DNA of 64,000 nucleotides. Source: Undibacterium paludis (GTDB taxonomy: Bacteria > Pseudomonadota > Gammaproteobacteria > Burkholderiales > Burkholderiaceae_D). Below are positions 15,924 through 25,955 of the stretch, piece by piece. The notes under the pieces are model-generated. The model ran no database searches. It was not told the origin of the DNA and saw only the letters and a program-made list of their open reading frames with translations. Location: the NCBI RefSeq assembly GCF_022568815.1, contig NZ_JAKZHX010000006.1:124001-188000 (forward strand). The letters run 5' to 3'. Within the stretch, counting starts at the first letter, position 1. Each line of letters starts with the position of its first letter. The position numbers were made by a program, and so were the translations under genes.

Positions 15924-18900
15924 TTATGCTTTTCCATAACCGCCACCACCGGGTGTTTCAATGACAAAGATGTCGCCGGGCTGCATGTCTGTGCTGGCAA
16001 CAAAGCCCAGCTTCTCAGTACGGCCGTCCTGGCGGATGACATAGTTGCTGCCGCAGGCGCCATCGCCACCTCCAGCCGCGCCAAATGGCGCCACCAGGCG
16101 ATTATTCGACAAGATGGAGGCGGTCATCTTTTCCAGGAAACGAATCTTCCTGATGCCGCCATTGCCGCCGTGCCAGCGACCTGCTCCGCCAGATTCCGGT
16201 TTGATCTCATAGCTCTCCAGTCTGACCGGGTAACGCCATTCCAGAATCTCGGGATCAGTCAGGCGCGAATTGGTCATATGGGTTTGCACTACGTCAGTGC
16301 CATTGAATCCTTCACCGGCACCAGAGCCGCCGGAGATGGTTTCATAATATTGATAGTCATCATTGCCAAAGGTGAAGTTATTCATGGTGCCCGGTGAGGA
16401 CGCCAGAACGCCAAGTGCACCGTACAGCGCGTTGGTAATGCAACTCGATGTTTCCACATTTCCTGATACAACCGCTGCCGGATAGCGGGGGTTAAGCATG
16501 GAACCTTCCGGAATGATGACCTTCAGGGGTTTCAGGCAACCGGCATTGAGCGGGATATCATCATCAATCAAGGTCCTGAACACATACAGCACGGCGGCCA
16601 TGCAAATGGCGCTTGGTGCGTTGAAGTTGTTGTCCAATTGCGGTGAGCTACCGGTGAAATCCACTTCGGCAGAGCGGCTTGCATGGTCCACTCGTATGGC
16701 GACCTTGATGACAGCTCCGTTATCGAGTCTGTACTCATAACTACTGTCCTGCAAGGCCGTGATGACGCGCCTGACGGCTTCCTCTGCATTATCCTGCACA
16801 TGCCCCATATAGGCCTGCACGACATCGAGACCGTAGTGTTGCACCATCTTCAGCAATTCATCGACGCCTTTTTGATTGGCGGCGATCTGCGCCTGGAAGT
16901 CGGCCAGGTTCTGGTGGATATTGCGGCAAGGGTATTTGCCGGAAGAGAGCAGGGCGATGGTTTCTTTTTCCATGAACTTGCCGGCGCTGACCAGTTTGAA
17001 GTTATTGATCAATACGCCTTCTTCTTCGACCACCTTGCTGTCTGCTGGCATGGAGCCAGGCGTGATGCCACCGATGTCGGCATGATGACCGCGTGAGCCG
17101 ACATAGAACAGGACCTCTGTGCCTTCCGCATTGAAGGCTGGGGTGATGACAGTGACATCGGGCAAGTGCGTGCCGCCGTTGTACGGATCATTGAGCATAT
17201 ACACGTCGCCTGGCTTCATTGTTCCGGCATTGGCACGTATGATGGTCTTGATGCTGTCGCCCATGGAGCCCAGATGCACAGGGATGTGCGGCGCATTGGC
17301 AATCAGGTTGCCTTCGGCATCAAACAGGGCGCATGAGAAATCGAGACGTTCCTTGATGTTGACCGAGAAGGCCGTGTTCTGCAGGCGCAGGCCCATCTGC
17401 TCGGCAATGCTCATGAACAGGTTGTTGAAGACTTCCAGCATGACAGGGTCAGCCTTGGTACCGATGGCCTGACGTTTTGGCCTTGCTTCCAGCCGGGTAA
17501 ATACCAGGTGGTTGAGGGCGGTGACTTCTGCACCCCAGCCAGGTTCAATGATATTGGTGGCATTTTTTTCGGCGATGATGGCAGGGCCCTTCACCTTGTC
17601 ACCGGGGCGCATGTCATCACGTGCATACAGGCCCGTGTCATGCCACTTTCCACCAGAAAACAGCTGCACGATTTCTACCGGACTCAGTTGTTCACCTGCA
17701 GCCCTTGGTGGTAATTGTTCGACGCTCTCACTGCCTTCGCCAGACGCGCCTATGGCTTCGACGGAGATGGCTTCTATCACCAGCGTCTTGTTCGGCATCA
17801 GGAAGGAATAACGTTTTTTGTACGCAGATTCAAATTGGTAAATCATGCCTGCGATGTTTTGCATGCCAACCACAATGACCGAGTCCGTGCCCTCATAACG
17901 CAGATGCACTCTTTGCTTGACACTGAGATTTTCCGCCAGTACGCCCTGGCTCAGCAGGTCATTGCTGGCGGCATCTGACAGGCGATCAAGTTCTTTTTCA
18001 AGTGCGGGCAGGGAGGTTGGCTCCAGTGGCAATTCCATTGCCAGTTCACGCATCGCAGTCTGGTCTGCCAGGCCCATGCCATAGGCAGACAGTACGCCGG
18101 AAAACGGATGGGCAAATACCCTGGTCATGCCAAGTGCATCAGCCACCAGGCAGGCATGCTGACCACCGGCTCCGCCAAAGGTAGTCAGTGTATAGTCGGT
18201 GACATCATGACCACGCTGTACCGAGATGAACTTGATCGCATTGGCCATATTGCCGACAGCAATTTCGATAAAGCCTTCTGCGACTTCTTCGGGGGACTTG
18301 CGTATGCCTGTGGCTTTTTCTATTTCGGCTGCCATGGCGGTGAATTTCTCGACGACCGCATCACGGTCCAGCGACATGTCCGCCCTGGGGCCAAACACTT
18401 TGGGGAAGTAGGCTGGCTGAATTTTACCAAGCATGACGTTGCAGTCTGTGACTGCGAGTTGGCCGCCGCGGCGATAACTGGTGGGGCCGGGGTTGGCGCC
18501 GGCGCTGTCTGGCCCGACGCGATAACGGGTGCCGTCAAAATGCAGGATGGAGCCGCCACCGGCTGCAACAGTATGTATGCTCATCATCGGTGCGCGCATC
18601 CTGACGCCGGCCACCTGGGTTTCAAATTCACGTTCGAACTCACCCGCATAGTGGGACACATCAGTCGATGTACCTCCCATGTCAAAACCGATGATCTTGT
18701 CGAAACCGGCAGTCTGGGCAGTGCGTACCATGCCGACGATGCCGCCTGCAGGGCCTGACAAGATGGAGTCCTTGCCCTGGAAGCGGTGGGCATCCGTCAG
18801 GCCGCCATTGCTTTGCATGAAGAACAGACGCACGCCATCCATCTTGCTGGCAACCTGATCGACATAACGGCGCAGAATGGGTGACAGGTAAGCATCAACT

Positions 18901-19565
18901 ACCGTGGTGTCCCCGCGCGAAATCAGCTTCATCATGGGGCTGACCTGGCTGGAAATCGATATCTGGGTAAAACCCGTCTCTGCGGCCAGCCTGCCTATGA
19001 TGTCTTCATGCCGCGTGTGGCGGTAGCCATGCATGAGCACAATCGCCAGTGCGCGATAACCATCCTGATATAAAGCCGCGAGCTCCTTTTTGATGGCAGC
19101 TTCATCAAGCGGAGTAATGACATGGCCATGTGCATCCATGCGCTCATCGACTTCCACCACTCTTTCATACAAGAGTTCAGGCAGGACGATATGACGATCA
19201 AACAGGCGTGGCCGGTTTTGATAGGCGATGCGCAAGGCATCGCGAAAGCCTTTGGTGATGATTAATGCTGTCGGGTCGCCCTTACGTTCGAGCAGGGCAT
19301 TGGTGGCAACTGTCGTCCCCATTTTGACTGCCGATACCAGCTCAGGCGAAATACTTTGATCAGCTGCCAATCCCAGCAGCCTTTGTATACCGGCAACGGC
19401 TGCATCCTTATATTGTTCAGGATTTTCTGACAGCAGTTTATGTGTCAGTAATTTGCCGTTAGGGCGGCGTGCCACGATATCGGTAAATGTGCCGCCGCGA
19501 TCTATCCAGAACTGCCAGCGTGGGTCTTCAGGGATATCACTATGCGCGCGTTTCTGTTCGTTCAT
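15924..19565 (-). CDS. Fused hydantoinase A/B: 5-oxoprolinase (ATP-hydrolysing)-like
   Basis: A 1213-residue cytoplasmic enzyme fusing HyuA-type and HyuB-type domains. The N-terminal part (about 15-690) starts with [10 protein letters not shown] and has the ATPase-like [10 protein letters not shown] and FGGAGGQHA blocks. The C-terminal part (about 710-1210) is HyuB, with [25 protein letters not shown] and a GGGGYG terminus. The fused length matches ATP-dependent 5-oxoprolinase (5-oxo-L-proline to glutamate); related enzymes open hydantoins or caprolactam. Substrate choice cannot be made from sequence. ATG 19565 follows AGGTGG by 7 nt; an ATG six codons upstream would place that site inside the gene. 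It is divergent from the transporter genes and likely their catabolic partner. Confidence 0.9.
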   Translation of the reverse strand: MNEQKRAHSDIPEDPRWQFWIDRGGTFTDIVARRPNGKLLTHKLLSENPEQYKDAAVAGIQRLLGLAADQSISPELVSAVKMGTTVATNALLERKGDPTALIITKGFRDALRIAYQNRPRLFDRHIVLPELLYERVVEVDERMDAHGHVITPLDEAAIKKELAALYQDGYRALAIVLMHGYRHTRHEDIIGRLAAETGFTQISISSQVSPMMKLISRGDTTVVDAYLSPILRRYVDQVASKMDGVRLFFMQSNGGLTDAHRFQGKDSILSGPAGGIVGMVRTAQTAGFDKIIGFDMGGTSTDVSHYAGEFEREFETQVAGVRMRAPMMSIHTVAAGGGSILHFDGTRYRVGPDSAGANPGPTSYRRGGQLAVTDCNVMLGKIQPAYFPKVFGPRADMSLDRDAVVEKFTAMAAEIEKATGIRKSPEEVAEGFIEIAVGNMANAIKFISVQRGHDVTDYTLTTFGGAGGQHACLVADALGMTRVFAHPFSGVLSAYGMGLADQTAMRELAMELPLEPTSLPALEKELDRLSDAASNDLLSQGVLAENLSVKQRVHLRYEGTDSVIVVGMQNIAGMIYQFESAYKKRYSFLMPNKTLVIEAISVEAIGASGEGSESVEQLPPRAAGEQLSPVEIVQLFSGGKWHDTGLYARDDMRPGDKVKGPAIIAEKNATNIIEPGWGAEVTALNHLVFTRLEARPKRQAIGTKADPVMLEVFNNLFMSIAEQMGLRLQNTAFSVNIKERLDFSCALFDAEGNLIANAPHIPVHLGSMGDSIKTIIRANAGTMKPGDVYMLNDPYNGGTHLPDVTVITPAFNAEGTEVLFYVGSRGHHADIGGITPGSMPADSKVVEEEGVLINNFKLVSAGKFMEKETIALLSSGKYPCRNIHQNLADFQAQIAANQKGVDELLKMVQHYGLDVVQAYMGHVQDNAEEAVRRVITALQDSSYEYRLDNGAVIKVAIRVDHASRSAEVDFTGSSPQLDNNFNAPSAICMAAVLYVFRTLIDDDIPLNAGCLKPLKVIIPEGSMLNPRYPAAVVSGNVETSSCITNALYGALGVLASSPGTMNNFTFGNDDYQYYETISGGSGAGEGFNGTDVVQTHMTNSRLTDPEILEWRYPVRLESYEIKPESGGAGRWHGGNGGIRKIRFLEKMTASILSNNRLVAPFGAAGGGDGACGSNYVIRQDGRTEKLGFVASTDMQPGDIFVIETPGGGGYGKA

Positions 19566-19583
19566 TTTGCAACCACCTTTCAT

Positions 19584-19892
19584 AAAGAGATGATGCCGCT
19601 ACGACGGCAAGGTCTTATCTCGGTTTGTCCCTCCGCCCTTGTCCTTGTAACAATCCTTGTGTCAAAAATCCGACAAACTATTTAAACGATTGTTGTTTCA
19701 AGGCCTCAATTGAAGCGGATATTTAGTATTAAAAAAACAAAAAACATCACTAATCTTGTGCATCTGCGCCACAGCGTGGTGCAGTTTATTTGCTTGTTCT
19801 TATAGAGAGGAAAAAAACTTTATAAACATCTTGTAGATTTTTCCTTTGATGATATTGTAGTGGTTATTGAGATTAAATGTAAGATATTTTAT
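19584..19892. other. Divergent regulatory region between hyuAB and the transporter cluster
   Basis: No gene is visible. It contains the leader of the minus-strand oxoprolinase gene, where a TTGACA-like box reads on the minus strand at 19665-19660 without a good -10, and an A+T-rich tract (about 19720-19890) leading to the TRAP-gene promoter. Confidence 0.5.
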
Positions 19893-19926
19893 TGACGTTT
19901 TATCGATAAAACGTTTACGATATGAT
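19893..19926 (+). promoter_or_regulatory. TRAP-gene promoter containing a perfect 20-bp palindrome
   Basis: ACGTTTTATC/GATAAAACGT (19895-19914) is an exact palindrome centred on CG. It fills the spacer between TTGACG (19893-19898, 5/6 of -35) and TTACGA (19915-19920), with TATGAT (19921-19926) as an alternative -10. This position is typical of a repressor operator. The regulator is unknown; candidates are the winged-helix protein at 28641 or a factor outside the window. Confidence 0.7.
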
Positions 19927-19944
19927 GCATAGGGAGAGCAAATC

Positions 19945-20994
19945 ATGTTTGGCTTAATTCAAAACAGGCTAGTCTTGAAGCAAAAATACGAAGTACGCCA
20001 TGGCGTGTTTGCGGGTTTGCGTGCTCTTGCGGCGGTGTTTGCCTCGGTGGCTTGTGCTCATGGCCTGGCTGCAGAGCTGGAAATACGGTTTGCCACGGCT
20101 TATGCAGCAGACAATTTCCAGACCATGAATTTGCAGCAGTTTGCCAGGGAGGTAAACAATGTCGCCGGCGGGCAGTTGAAGATGGCTGTTTTCCCGGCGG
20201 GTACTTTATTAAAGCCGGCGCAGATATTTGTCGGTGTCACGGAAGGGAAGGCTGAGGCCGGTGAAGTCATCATGTCCAGCCTGGCCAAGGAAATACCGGT
20301 GTTTGGTGTTGATTCACTACCTTTTACAGTGAGGGGATATGAAGATGCCTACCAGTTATGGATGGCGTCGAAGCAGGAAGTGGAAAAAGCCTTGAACAAG
20401 CGGGGACTGAAATTGCTGTACTCCGTACCCTGGCCGCCGCAAAACCTGTATTCAAGAAAGCCGTTGACTTCGCTGGCAGATTTCAAGGGTATGCGCATGC
20501 GCAGTTATAACCCGGCCAGTGAAAGGATTGCTGAGCTGGCGCAAGCCAGTGCCGTACCTATACAGGTGATTGACCTGGAAAAAGCGATTGCCAGTGACAG
20601 GTTTGACCTGATGATCACCTCAAGCTGGACCGGTGTCGAAACCAAAGCCTGGAGCAAGATGCAGTACTACTATCGTGCCAACGCCTGGATACCAAAGAAC
20701 ATTGTTTTTATCAGTAATAAGATATTTTCCAGGCTTGATGCCGACATACAGGGAAAGATCATGCAGGCGGCCGAGCAGGCAGAAAAGCGTGGCTGGGACA
20801 TGAGCAGGGATAGTGATGCAGTCTATGAAAACCAGTTGCGTAGCAACAAGATCAAGGTCGACAGGGTAGACGCCATGCTAAGAAATAATCTCGACAGATT
20901 AGGTGAACAATTTGTCCGGGAGTGGTTGAAAACAGCCAGCAATGAAGAAGTAGCGATTTTATTGAAATACACGACCGAAAGGTCGATGAAGTAA
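19945..20994 (+). CDS. TRAP transporter solute-binding protein (DctP family)
   Basis: A 349-residue periplasmic binding protein of TRAP type. A signal sequence of about 45 residues (long n-region, ending LAAE) is followed by the DctP fold. Family blocks include RFATAYAADN, YSRKPLTSLADFKGMRMRSY (about 169-188) containing the carboxylate-binding Arg, and PKNIVFISNKIF. TRAP proteins bind organic acids and need DctQ/DctM membrane subunits, but neither gene is in the window, so this is an orphan. Its ribosome-binding site (AGGGAGA) is good. It is the first gene after the palindromic operator and precedes the Liv-type ABC genes. Confidence 0.88.
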   Translation: MFGLIQNRLVLKQKYEVRHGVFAGLRALAAVFASVACAHGLAAELEIRFATAYAADNFQTMNLQQFAREVNNVAGGQLKMAVFPAGTLLKPAQIFVGVTEGKAEAGEVIMSSLAKEIPVFGVDSLPFTVRGYEDAYQLWMASKQEVEKALNKRGLKLLYSVPWPPQNLYSRKPLTSLADFKGMRMRSYNPASERIAELAQASAVPIQVIDLEKAIASDRFDLMITSSWTGVETKAWSKMQYYYRANAWIPKNIVFISNKIFSRLDADIQGKIMQAAEQAEKRGWDMSRDSDAVYENQLRSNKIKVDRVDAMLRNNLDRLGEQFVREWLKTASNEEVAILLKYTTERSMK

Positions 20995-21005
20995 ATCCCG
21001 GTAAG

Positions 21006-21035
21006 GCTTCACATCTTGTAAAAATTTTGTGAAGC
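21006..21035. promoter_or_regulatory. Intercistronic hairpin after the TRAP gene
   Basis: GCTTCACA (21006-21013) pairs with TGTGAAGC (21028-21035) around a 14-nt loop, 12 nt past the TRAP stop. With no U-tract it is more likely an mRNA-stabilising or attenuating hairpin between the TRAP and LivK-like genes than a terminator. Confidence 0.45.
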
Positions 21036-21140
21036 AATAGCAGGGGCAGGTGTAAAGCAGCATCGTCACAAGTAGCACAACGGCTCTCCAAACAGGCATC
21101 AGGAGAGGGCTTACATTCAATTAAATTGGAGCGTTTAATA

Positions 21141-22418
21141 ATGTTTAAAAATACCATCAAAAAAATTGCCCGTGCCGGATTACTGGCCAGCCTGGGACTG
21201 AGTTTTTGCTACTCCGCCTATGCACAGCAAGAGATCAAGATTGGCGTCATCTACCCCTTGTCAGGGGCAGCGGCCTCCTCCGGCAGTGAAATGAAGAACG
21301 CCCTGGAACTGGCTGCTGACATCGTCAATAATGGCGCCAAGAATATTCCCAACCTGCCTTTCTCCAGCGGCGGTGGCTTGCCTAATCTGAAGGGCGCTAA
21401 GATCAAGCTGGTATTCGCCGATCATCAGGGCAACCCGCAAGTTGGTGCGACTGAAACTGAGCGCCTGATTACTCAGGAAAAAGTCGTGGCCGTGGTCGGC
21501 GCCTATTTCAGTAACGTGACGGCGACATCCAGCCAGGTGGCTGAAAAATATAAGATTCCTTATGTAAATCCCGAATCGTCTTCTTCAACACTGACGCAAC
21601 GTGGCTTCAAATGGTTTTTCCGTACCACCGCTCATGACGACCTGTTTGTTCATAACTTCTTTGATTTCTTCAAGGAACTGGAAGCCAAAAAAGGCATCAA
21701 GGTCAAGCAACTCGCGACCTTCAATGAAAATACCTTGTGGGGTAATGAAACCACCAAGCTTGAAACCAAGCTGGCCGGTGAGAAAGGCTATAACCTGGTC
21801 AAGACTATTGTCTACCCGGCCAAGAGTACACAACTGACTTCTGAAGTGCAGCAATTGAAGGCATCCAACCCGCAAGTGGTGATGCAGTCGTCCTACCTGG
21901 GCGACGCCATCATGTCGATGAAAACTTATAAGGAACTTGGCTTTTCACCTGAAATGATCCTGGCCAATAATGCCGGCTTTACTGATACGGAATTCCGTCG
22001 CACCCTGGGCAAGGATTCTGATTACGTCATTACCCGCGAAGTCTGGTCGCCTGACCTGGCAAAGAATAATCCGCTGATCAAGCAAGTCAATGACCTGTTC
22101 AATGCCAAATACAAAATCGACTTCACTGGCAATTCCTCCCGTACCTTTACTGGCCTGATGACCCTGGTCGATGCGATCAACCGCGCCGGTTCCACCGAGC
22201 CGGAAGCAATCCGCAAGGCACTGACAGAAACCAATATCCCTGCCAGCAAACTGATCATGCCATGGAAAGGCGTCAAATTTGATGAGCACGGTCAGAACAT
22301 CCTGGGTTCCGGCATCCTGGTGCAGATCATCGACGGTAAATACAACACTGTCTGGCCCTTTGACCTGGCAACCAGGGATGTCGTCTGGCCCATGCCTAAA
22401 TGGGATCAGCGTAAATAA
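21141..22418 (+). CDS. Branched-chain-type ABC transporter substrate-binding protein
   Basis: A 425-residue periplasmic protein of the LivJ/LivK type (Peripla_BP_6). A signal peptide of about 29 residues (ends AYAQ) precedes a two-lobe type I fold: IKIGVIYPLSGAAASSG (about 31-47), then VVGAYFSNVTATSSQVAEKY and PYVNPESSSSTLTQRG, where the backbone of bound ligands is usually contacted. Family members bind branched-chain amino acids but also amides, urea, aromatic acids and other small carboxylates. ATG 21141 is chosen over TTG 21126. It is immediately followed by permease and ATPase genes, so the full importer is encoded here. Confidence 0.9.
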   Translation: MFKNTIKKIARAGLLASLGLSFCYSAYAQQEIKIGVIYPLSGAAASSGSEMKNALELAADIVNNGAKNIPNLPFSSGGGLPNLKGAKIKLVFADHQGNPQVGATETERLITQEKVVAVVGAYFSNVTATSSQVAEKYKIPYVNPESSSSTLTQRGFKWFFRTTAHDDLFVHNFFDFFKELEAKKGIKVKQLATFNENTLWGNETTKLETKLAGEKGYNLVKTIVYPAKSTQLTSEVQQLKASNPQVVMQSSYLGDAIMSMKTYKELGFSPEMILANNAGFTDTEFRRTLGKDSDYVITREVWSPDLAKNNPLIKQVNDLFNAKYKIDFTGNSSRTFTGLMTLVDAINRAGSTEPEAIRKALTETNIPASKLIMPWKGVKFDEHGQNILGSGILVQIIDGKYNTVWPFDLATRDVVWPMPKWDQRK

Positions 22419-22590
22419 TGTGGTCGGACAGGTATAACAACAAGTAATGAAAATGCAATGATAGACCTGGTATGCCAAATCGCGAGTCAGTGCGAAGTGG
22501 CTTGCCAGGACTGAGCGGATCAAATAAAGAAACTGCCTGGCGACATGTTCACCAGATTTCAGTTTTACATATAGGAAGTGGGAGGAGCTT

Positions 22591-23457
22591 ATGTCCCTTG
22601 AAATACTCATACAAACCCTGGCGTCCGGGATCTTGATAGGCCTGATCTATGCGCTGGTGGCGATTGGTCTGACACTGATTTTTGGTGTCATGGATATCGT
22701 CAATTTTTCACATGGCGAATTCCTGATGTTCGGCATGTACTCCAGTTTCTGGATGTACTCGCTGTTTGCACTGGACCCCATGTTTACGTTACCGCTGACG
22801 GCGCTGTTCCTGTTTGCGCTTGGCGTGATGCTGTACAAGCTGATCATCAAAAAGATCACCAATGCACCCATGCTGTCGCAGATATTTACAACTTTCGGCC
22901 TGATGATGCTGTTCCGTGGTCTGGCGCAGTTCTTCTGGAAACCTGATTTCAGGACCGTTGATCATTCCATCGTGTCAGGATCCATGCAGATCTTTGGTAT
23001 TCAGGTTGGCACTCCGCAAGTAACAGCCGGTATCGGCGCCATACTGGTCACGGCAGGGATTTACCTGTTCCTGACCAAGACTCGCGCTGGTGCGGCACTT
23101 GAAGCGACCGCCGCCGACAAGGAAGCAGCACAACTGATGGGTATCGATTCACAAAAAATGTTTGCCATGGCCTGGGGCATAGGTGCAGCCTGCGCCGGCG
23201 TGGCCGGCGCCCTGCTGTCGACCTTTTTTCCCATCTTCCCTGAAGTTGGCGCCAATTTTATTCTGATTGCTTTCGTCGTCGTCAATCTTGGTGGTTTTGG
23301 CAGTGTGATTGGCGCCTTGTTTGCCGGAATCATCGTCGGCGTGATCGAAGTCATGGGCGGGTTCCTGATAGGGCCGCAATACAAACTGGCCCTGGTATTG
23401 AGCCTGTTCCTGGCTGTGCTGATGTTCCGTCCGCAAGGACTGATGGGTAAGCAATAA
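22591..23457 (+). CDS. livH: Branched-chain-type ABC permease LivH
   Basis: A 288-residue inner-membrane permease with about eight TM helices. It shows the LivH signature blocks GLIYALVAIGLTLIFGVMDIVNFSHGEF (helices 1-2) and a C-terminal GGFGSVIGALFAGIIVGVIE, plus the EAAA-like loop TAADKEAAQLMGIDS that docks with the ATPase. It forms a heterodimer with LivM. A strong GGGAGGAG site precedes the ATG. A 172-bp gap separates it from the binding-protein gene, which may contain a processing site but shows no terminator. Confidence 0.93.
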   Translation: MSLEILIQTLASGILIGLIYALVAIGLTLIFGVMDIVNFSHGEFLMFGMYSSFWMYSLFALDPMFTLPLTALFLFALGVMLYKLIIKKITNAPMLSQIFTTFGLMMLFRGLAQFFWKPDFRTVDHSIVSGSMQIFGIQVGTPQVTAGIGAILVTAGIYLFLTKTRAGAALEATAADKEAAQLMGIDSQKMFAMAWGIGAACAGVAGALLSTFFPIFPEVGANFILIAFVVVNLGGFGSVIGALFAGIIVGVIEVMGGFLIGPQYKLALVLSLFLAVLMFRPQGLMGKQ

Positions 23458-23478
23458 CGTAAGAAATAAGGTGGAAAT

Positions 23479-24540
23479 ATGAATATTCAAGAAAAGACAG
23501 CGATCTCGGCGCAGGAGTTGCTGGCTCCGGATTCGCATGGCAACTCCTCGGTGAAATACATACTCCTGGCGCTGGTCGTGGTGTGTGCTTTGCTGGTTCC
23601 TGTTGTCGTGAAAGACCCTTCACATCAAAATCTGGCTATCCTGATACTGATGGCGGCACAACTGGGCGTGGCCTGGAATATCGTAGGCGGCTATGCGGGA
23701 CAGGTATCACTAGGGCACGTCGCCTTTTATGGTTTGGGTGCTTACACCTCGACATTGCTGCTGACACAATGGGGCTTGAATGCCTGGCTGGCAATGTTGT
23801 GTGGCGGTATTCTGGCAGCCCTGATCAGCCTGGTCATAGGCTGGTCCTGTTTTCGTCTCAATGGCCACTACTTTGGCATGGCAACCATTGCCGTTGCAGA
23901 AATCATCCAGATCATTTTCACCAACTGGGAATACGCGGGGGCCGCGGTCGGTCTGACCATACCCATGGACCAGCAAGGCTGGGGTAGTATGATTTTTGCT
24001 GACAAGGAGCCGTATTACTACATCGCATTGGGCTTGCTGTTACTGACCTTGTTGACTAATTACTGGATAGAGAACAGCTATCTGGGCTATTACTTCCGGG
24101 CCATCAAAGATGAACCTGATGCTGCGCGCAGCCTGGGCATCAATCTCAGTCGCTATAAACAGATCGCTTTTGCTGTCAGCAGTTTTTTTACTGCGGTGGG
24201 TGGCAGCCTGTATGCACAAAAAGAGCTGTATATAGACCCGGGTTCTGTCCTGCATACCGGTCTGTCCATCAAGATGGCGCTGGTTTCCATCCTCGGCGGT
24301 GTCGGTACGCTGCTTGGCCCGGTAATAGGGGCGGGTGTGTTGACTTTTATTGAAGAAGGCACACGTGCCCTGTTTGGTGGTTCAGGCCGTGGTACTGATC
24401 TTGTCATCTATGCGGCATTGATCGTTGTGATTGCCGTGTACTACCCGACCGGTGTGATGGGCTGGATCAAACAATTCTTTGCGCGCAGAAAAGCTGTGCA
24501 GGCACAGCAGGTAAAAGACGCAAAAGGAGAAACAGCATGA
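23479..24540 (+). CDS. livM: Branched-chain-type ABC permease LivM
   Basis: A 353-residue inner-membrane permease of the LivM family. A hydrophilic N-terminus of about 23 residues is followed by about ten TM segments. Signature blocks are GGYAGQVSLGHVAFYGLGAYT (about 70-90) and SILGGVGTLLGPVIGA near 270. The ATPase-contact loop IKDEPDAARSLGINLSRYK (about 213-231) is intact. It starts 22 bp after livH with an AAGGTGG ribosome-binding site, and its stop overlaps the livG start by 4 nt, so the components are translationally coupled. Confidence 0.93.
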   Translation: MNIQEKTAISAQELLAPDSHGNSSVKYILLALVVVCALLVPVVVKDPSHQNLAILILMAAQLGVAWNIVGGYAGQVSLGHVAFYGLGAYTSTLLLTQWGLNAWLAMLCGGILAALISLVIGWSCFRLNGHYFGMATIAVAEIIQIIFTNWEYAGAAVGLTIPMDQQGWGSMIFADKEPYYYIALGLLLLTLLTNYWIENSYLGYYFRAIKDEPDAARSLGINLSRYKQIAFAVSSFFTAVGGSLYAQKELYIDPGSVLHTGLSIKMALVSILGGVGTLLGPVIGAGVLTFIEEGTRALFGGSGRGTDLVIYAALIVVIAVYYPTGVMGWIKQFFARRKAVQAQQVKDAKGETA

Positions 24541-25250
24541 GCTTGTTGCGAGTAGAAAGCGTCAGCAAACGCTTTGGCGGCATTACTGCCAACCAGGATG
24601 TGTCTTTTGAAGTCGGCGCCGGCAAGATCGTCGGCCTGATCGGCCCCAATGGCGCTGGCAAGACCACGATGTTCAACTGTATTGCCGGTTATGCACCGCC
24701 GACCACGGGTGAAATCTGGATGAATGACATCAAGGTATCGGGCATGACGCCGGAACAATGTGCCCGCGCCGGCATAGGCAGGACGTTTCAGGTGGCACGC
24801 ACCTTTACCAGCATGACAGCACTGGAAAATGTCATGGTCGGTGCTTTCCTGATCAACAAGAATGTTGCTATCGCCAGGGAAAGTGCGGCAAAGCTGTTGA
24901 ACTTTGTCAATCTTGGCCAATTCAAGGACAAGCCGGCCGGCAGCATGACTATCAGTGAACAGCGTCGCCTGGCCGTAGCCCGTGCACTGGCTGTCAAGCC
25001 ACGCCTGCTGCTGATGGATGAAGTGATGGCTGGCCTGAATCCGACAGAAGTCAGAGAGACGGTAGACGTAGTCCTGAAGATACGGGAAGAAGGTATTTCC
25101 TGCCTGATTGTCGAACACGTGCTGGAAGGTATCATGCCGATTGCAGATGCCATCGTAGTACTCGATTATGGCAAAAAAATTGCGGAAGGCAGCCCTGACG
25201 AAGTGTCCAACGATCCCAAAGTGATCGCTGCCTACCTGGGAGATGAATGA
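24537..25250 (+). CDS. livG: ABC transporter ATPase LivG
   Basis: A 237-residue ABC ATPase of the LivG subgroup. Walker A is GPNGAGKTT (about 38-46). The LivG-specific GIGRTFQVARTF Q-loop lies near 79-90, and the signature region reads ISEQRRLAVARAL instead of LSGGQ-type residues. Walker B is LLLMDEVMAGLNP, followed by the switch His in IVEHVL. The altered signature (SEQRR in place of SGGQQR) is unusual and would weaken ATP sandwiching on this side; the paired LivF has a normal SGGEQQ. ATGA overlaps exist at both ends. The protein is shorter than LivG proteins with long inserts but complete. Confidence 0.92.
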   Translation: MSLLRVESVSKRFGGITANQDVSFEVGAGKIVGLIGPNGAGKTTMFNCIAGYAPPTTGEIWMNDIKVSGMTPEQCARAGIGRTFQVARTFTSMTALENVMVGAFLINKNVAIARESAAKLLNFVNLGQFKDKPAGSMTISEQRRLAVARALAVKPRLLLMDEVMAGLNPTEVRETVDVVLKIREEGISCLIVEHVLEGIMPIADAIVVLDYGKKIAEGSPDEVSNDPKVIAAYLGDE

Positions 25251-25954
25251 TGCTGCAAGTAAGAAATTTAAAAGTCAGTTACGACGGTGTACTCGCTTTG
25301 TCCAAGGTGGATATCGACGTGGAAAAGGGCAAGATTGTTGCCCTGGTCGGTGGCAATGGTAACGGCAAGTCCACCACACTGCGTGCAATTGCCGGTTTGA
25401 ATGCTGCTGACGATGGCCAGATCGTCTTTGATGGCAAGCCTCTGGAAAAAATCCCGGCCAGCAAACGTGTTGGTCTGGGCCTGTCACTGGTACCGGAAGG
25501 ACGGCGCATTTTTGCTCGTCTGACCGTAGAGAGAAATTTGCAACTCGGCGCTTACACCCGGCGCGATGCAGATGAGGTGGCTGAATCCATCGATACCATG
25601 TATGGTCTTTTCCCCATATTGAAAGAGCGACGTTACCAACTGGCCGGCACCATGAGTGGTGGTGAACAGCAGATGCTGGCGATAGGGCGTGGCCTGATGG
25701 CTAAACCCAAGTTGCTGCTGCTTGATGAACCGTCCTGGGGGATTGCGCCAAAGTTTGTGACCAAGGTGCTTGACACCATACAGCTGATCAATGAGCAGGG
25801 TATGTCGATTTTGCTTGTAGAGCAAAATTTGCACAAGGCGCTGGCCATCGCTCATCATGGCTATGTGATACAGACGGGCCGTATTGTCATGCAGGGTACG
25901 GGGCAAGAGTTGCTCAATAACGAAGACGTCAAGAAAGCCTATCTGGGGGTATGA
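25247..25954 (+). CDS. livF: ABC transporter ATPase LivF
   Basis: A 235-residue ABC ATPase of the LivF subgroup. Walker A is GGNGNGKST (about 36-44), the Q-loop region is LVPEGRRIFARLTVERNL, and the signature is MSGGEQQMLAIGRGL. Walker B LLLLDEPSWGIAP and VEQNLHKAL complete the nucleotide site. It powers uptake together with LivG. The gene overlaps livG by 4 nt and is followed after 1 nt by the DUF1445 gene, linking the transporter to a likely catabolic enzyme. Confidence 0.93.
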   Translation: MMLQVRNLKVSYDGVLALSKVDIDVEKGKIVALVGGNGNGKSTTLRAIAGLNAADDGQIVFDGKPLEKIPASKRVGLGLSLVPEGRRIFARLTVERNLQLGAYTRRDADEVAESIDTMYGLFPILKERRYQLAGTMSGGEQQMLAIGRGLMAKPKLLLLDEPSWGIAPKFVTKVLDTIQLINEQGMSILLVEQNLHKALAIAHHGYVIQTGRIVMQGTGQELLNNEDVKKAYLGV

Positions 25955-25955
25955 C

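Noticed and set aside
18108..18758. 216-codon plus-strand frame over hyuAB
   Set aside because: Antisense to the conserved oxoprolinase; no motif.
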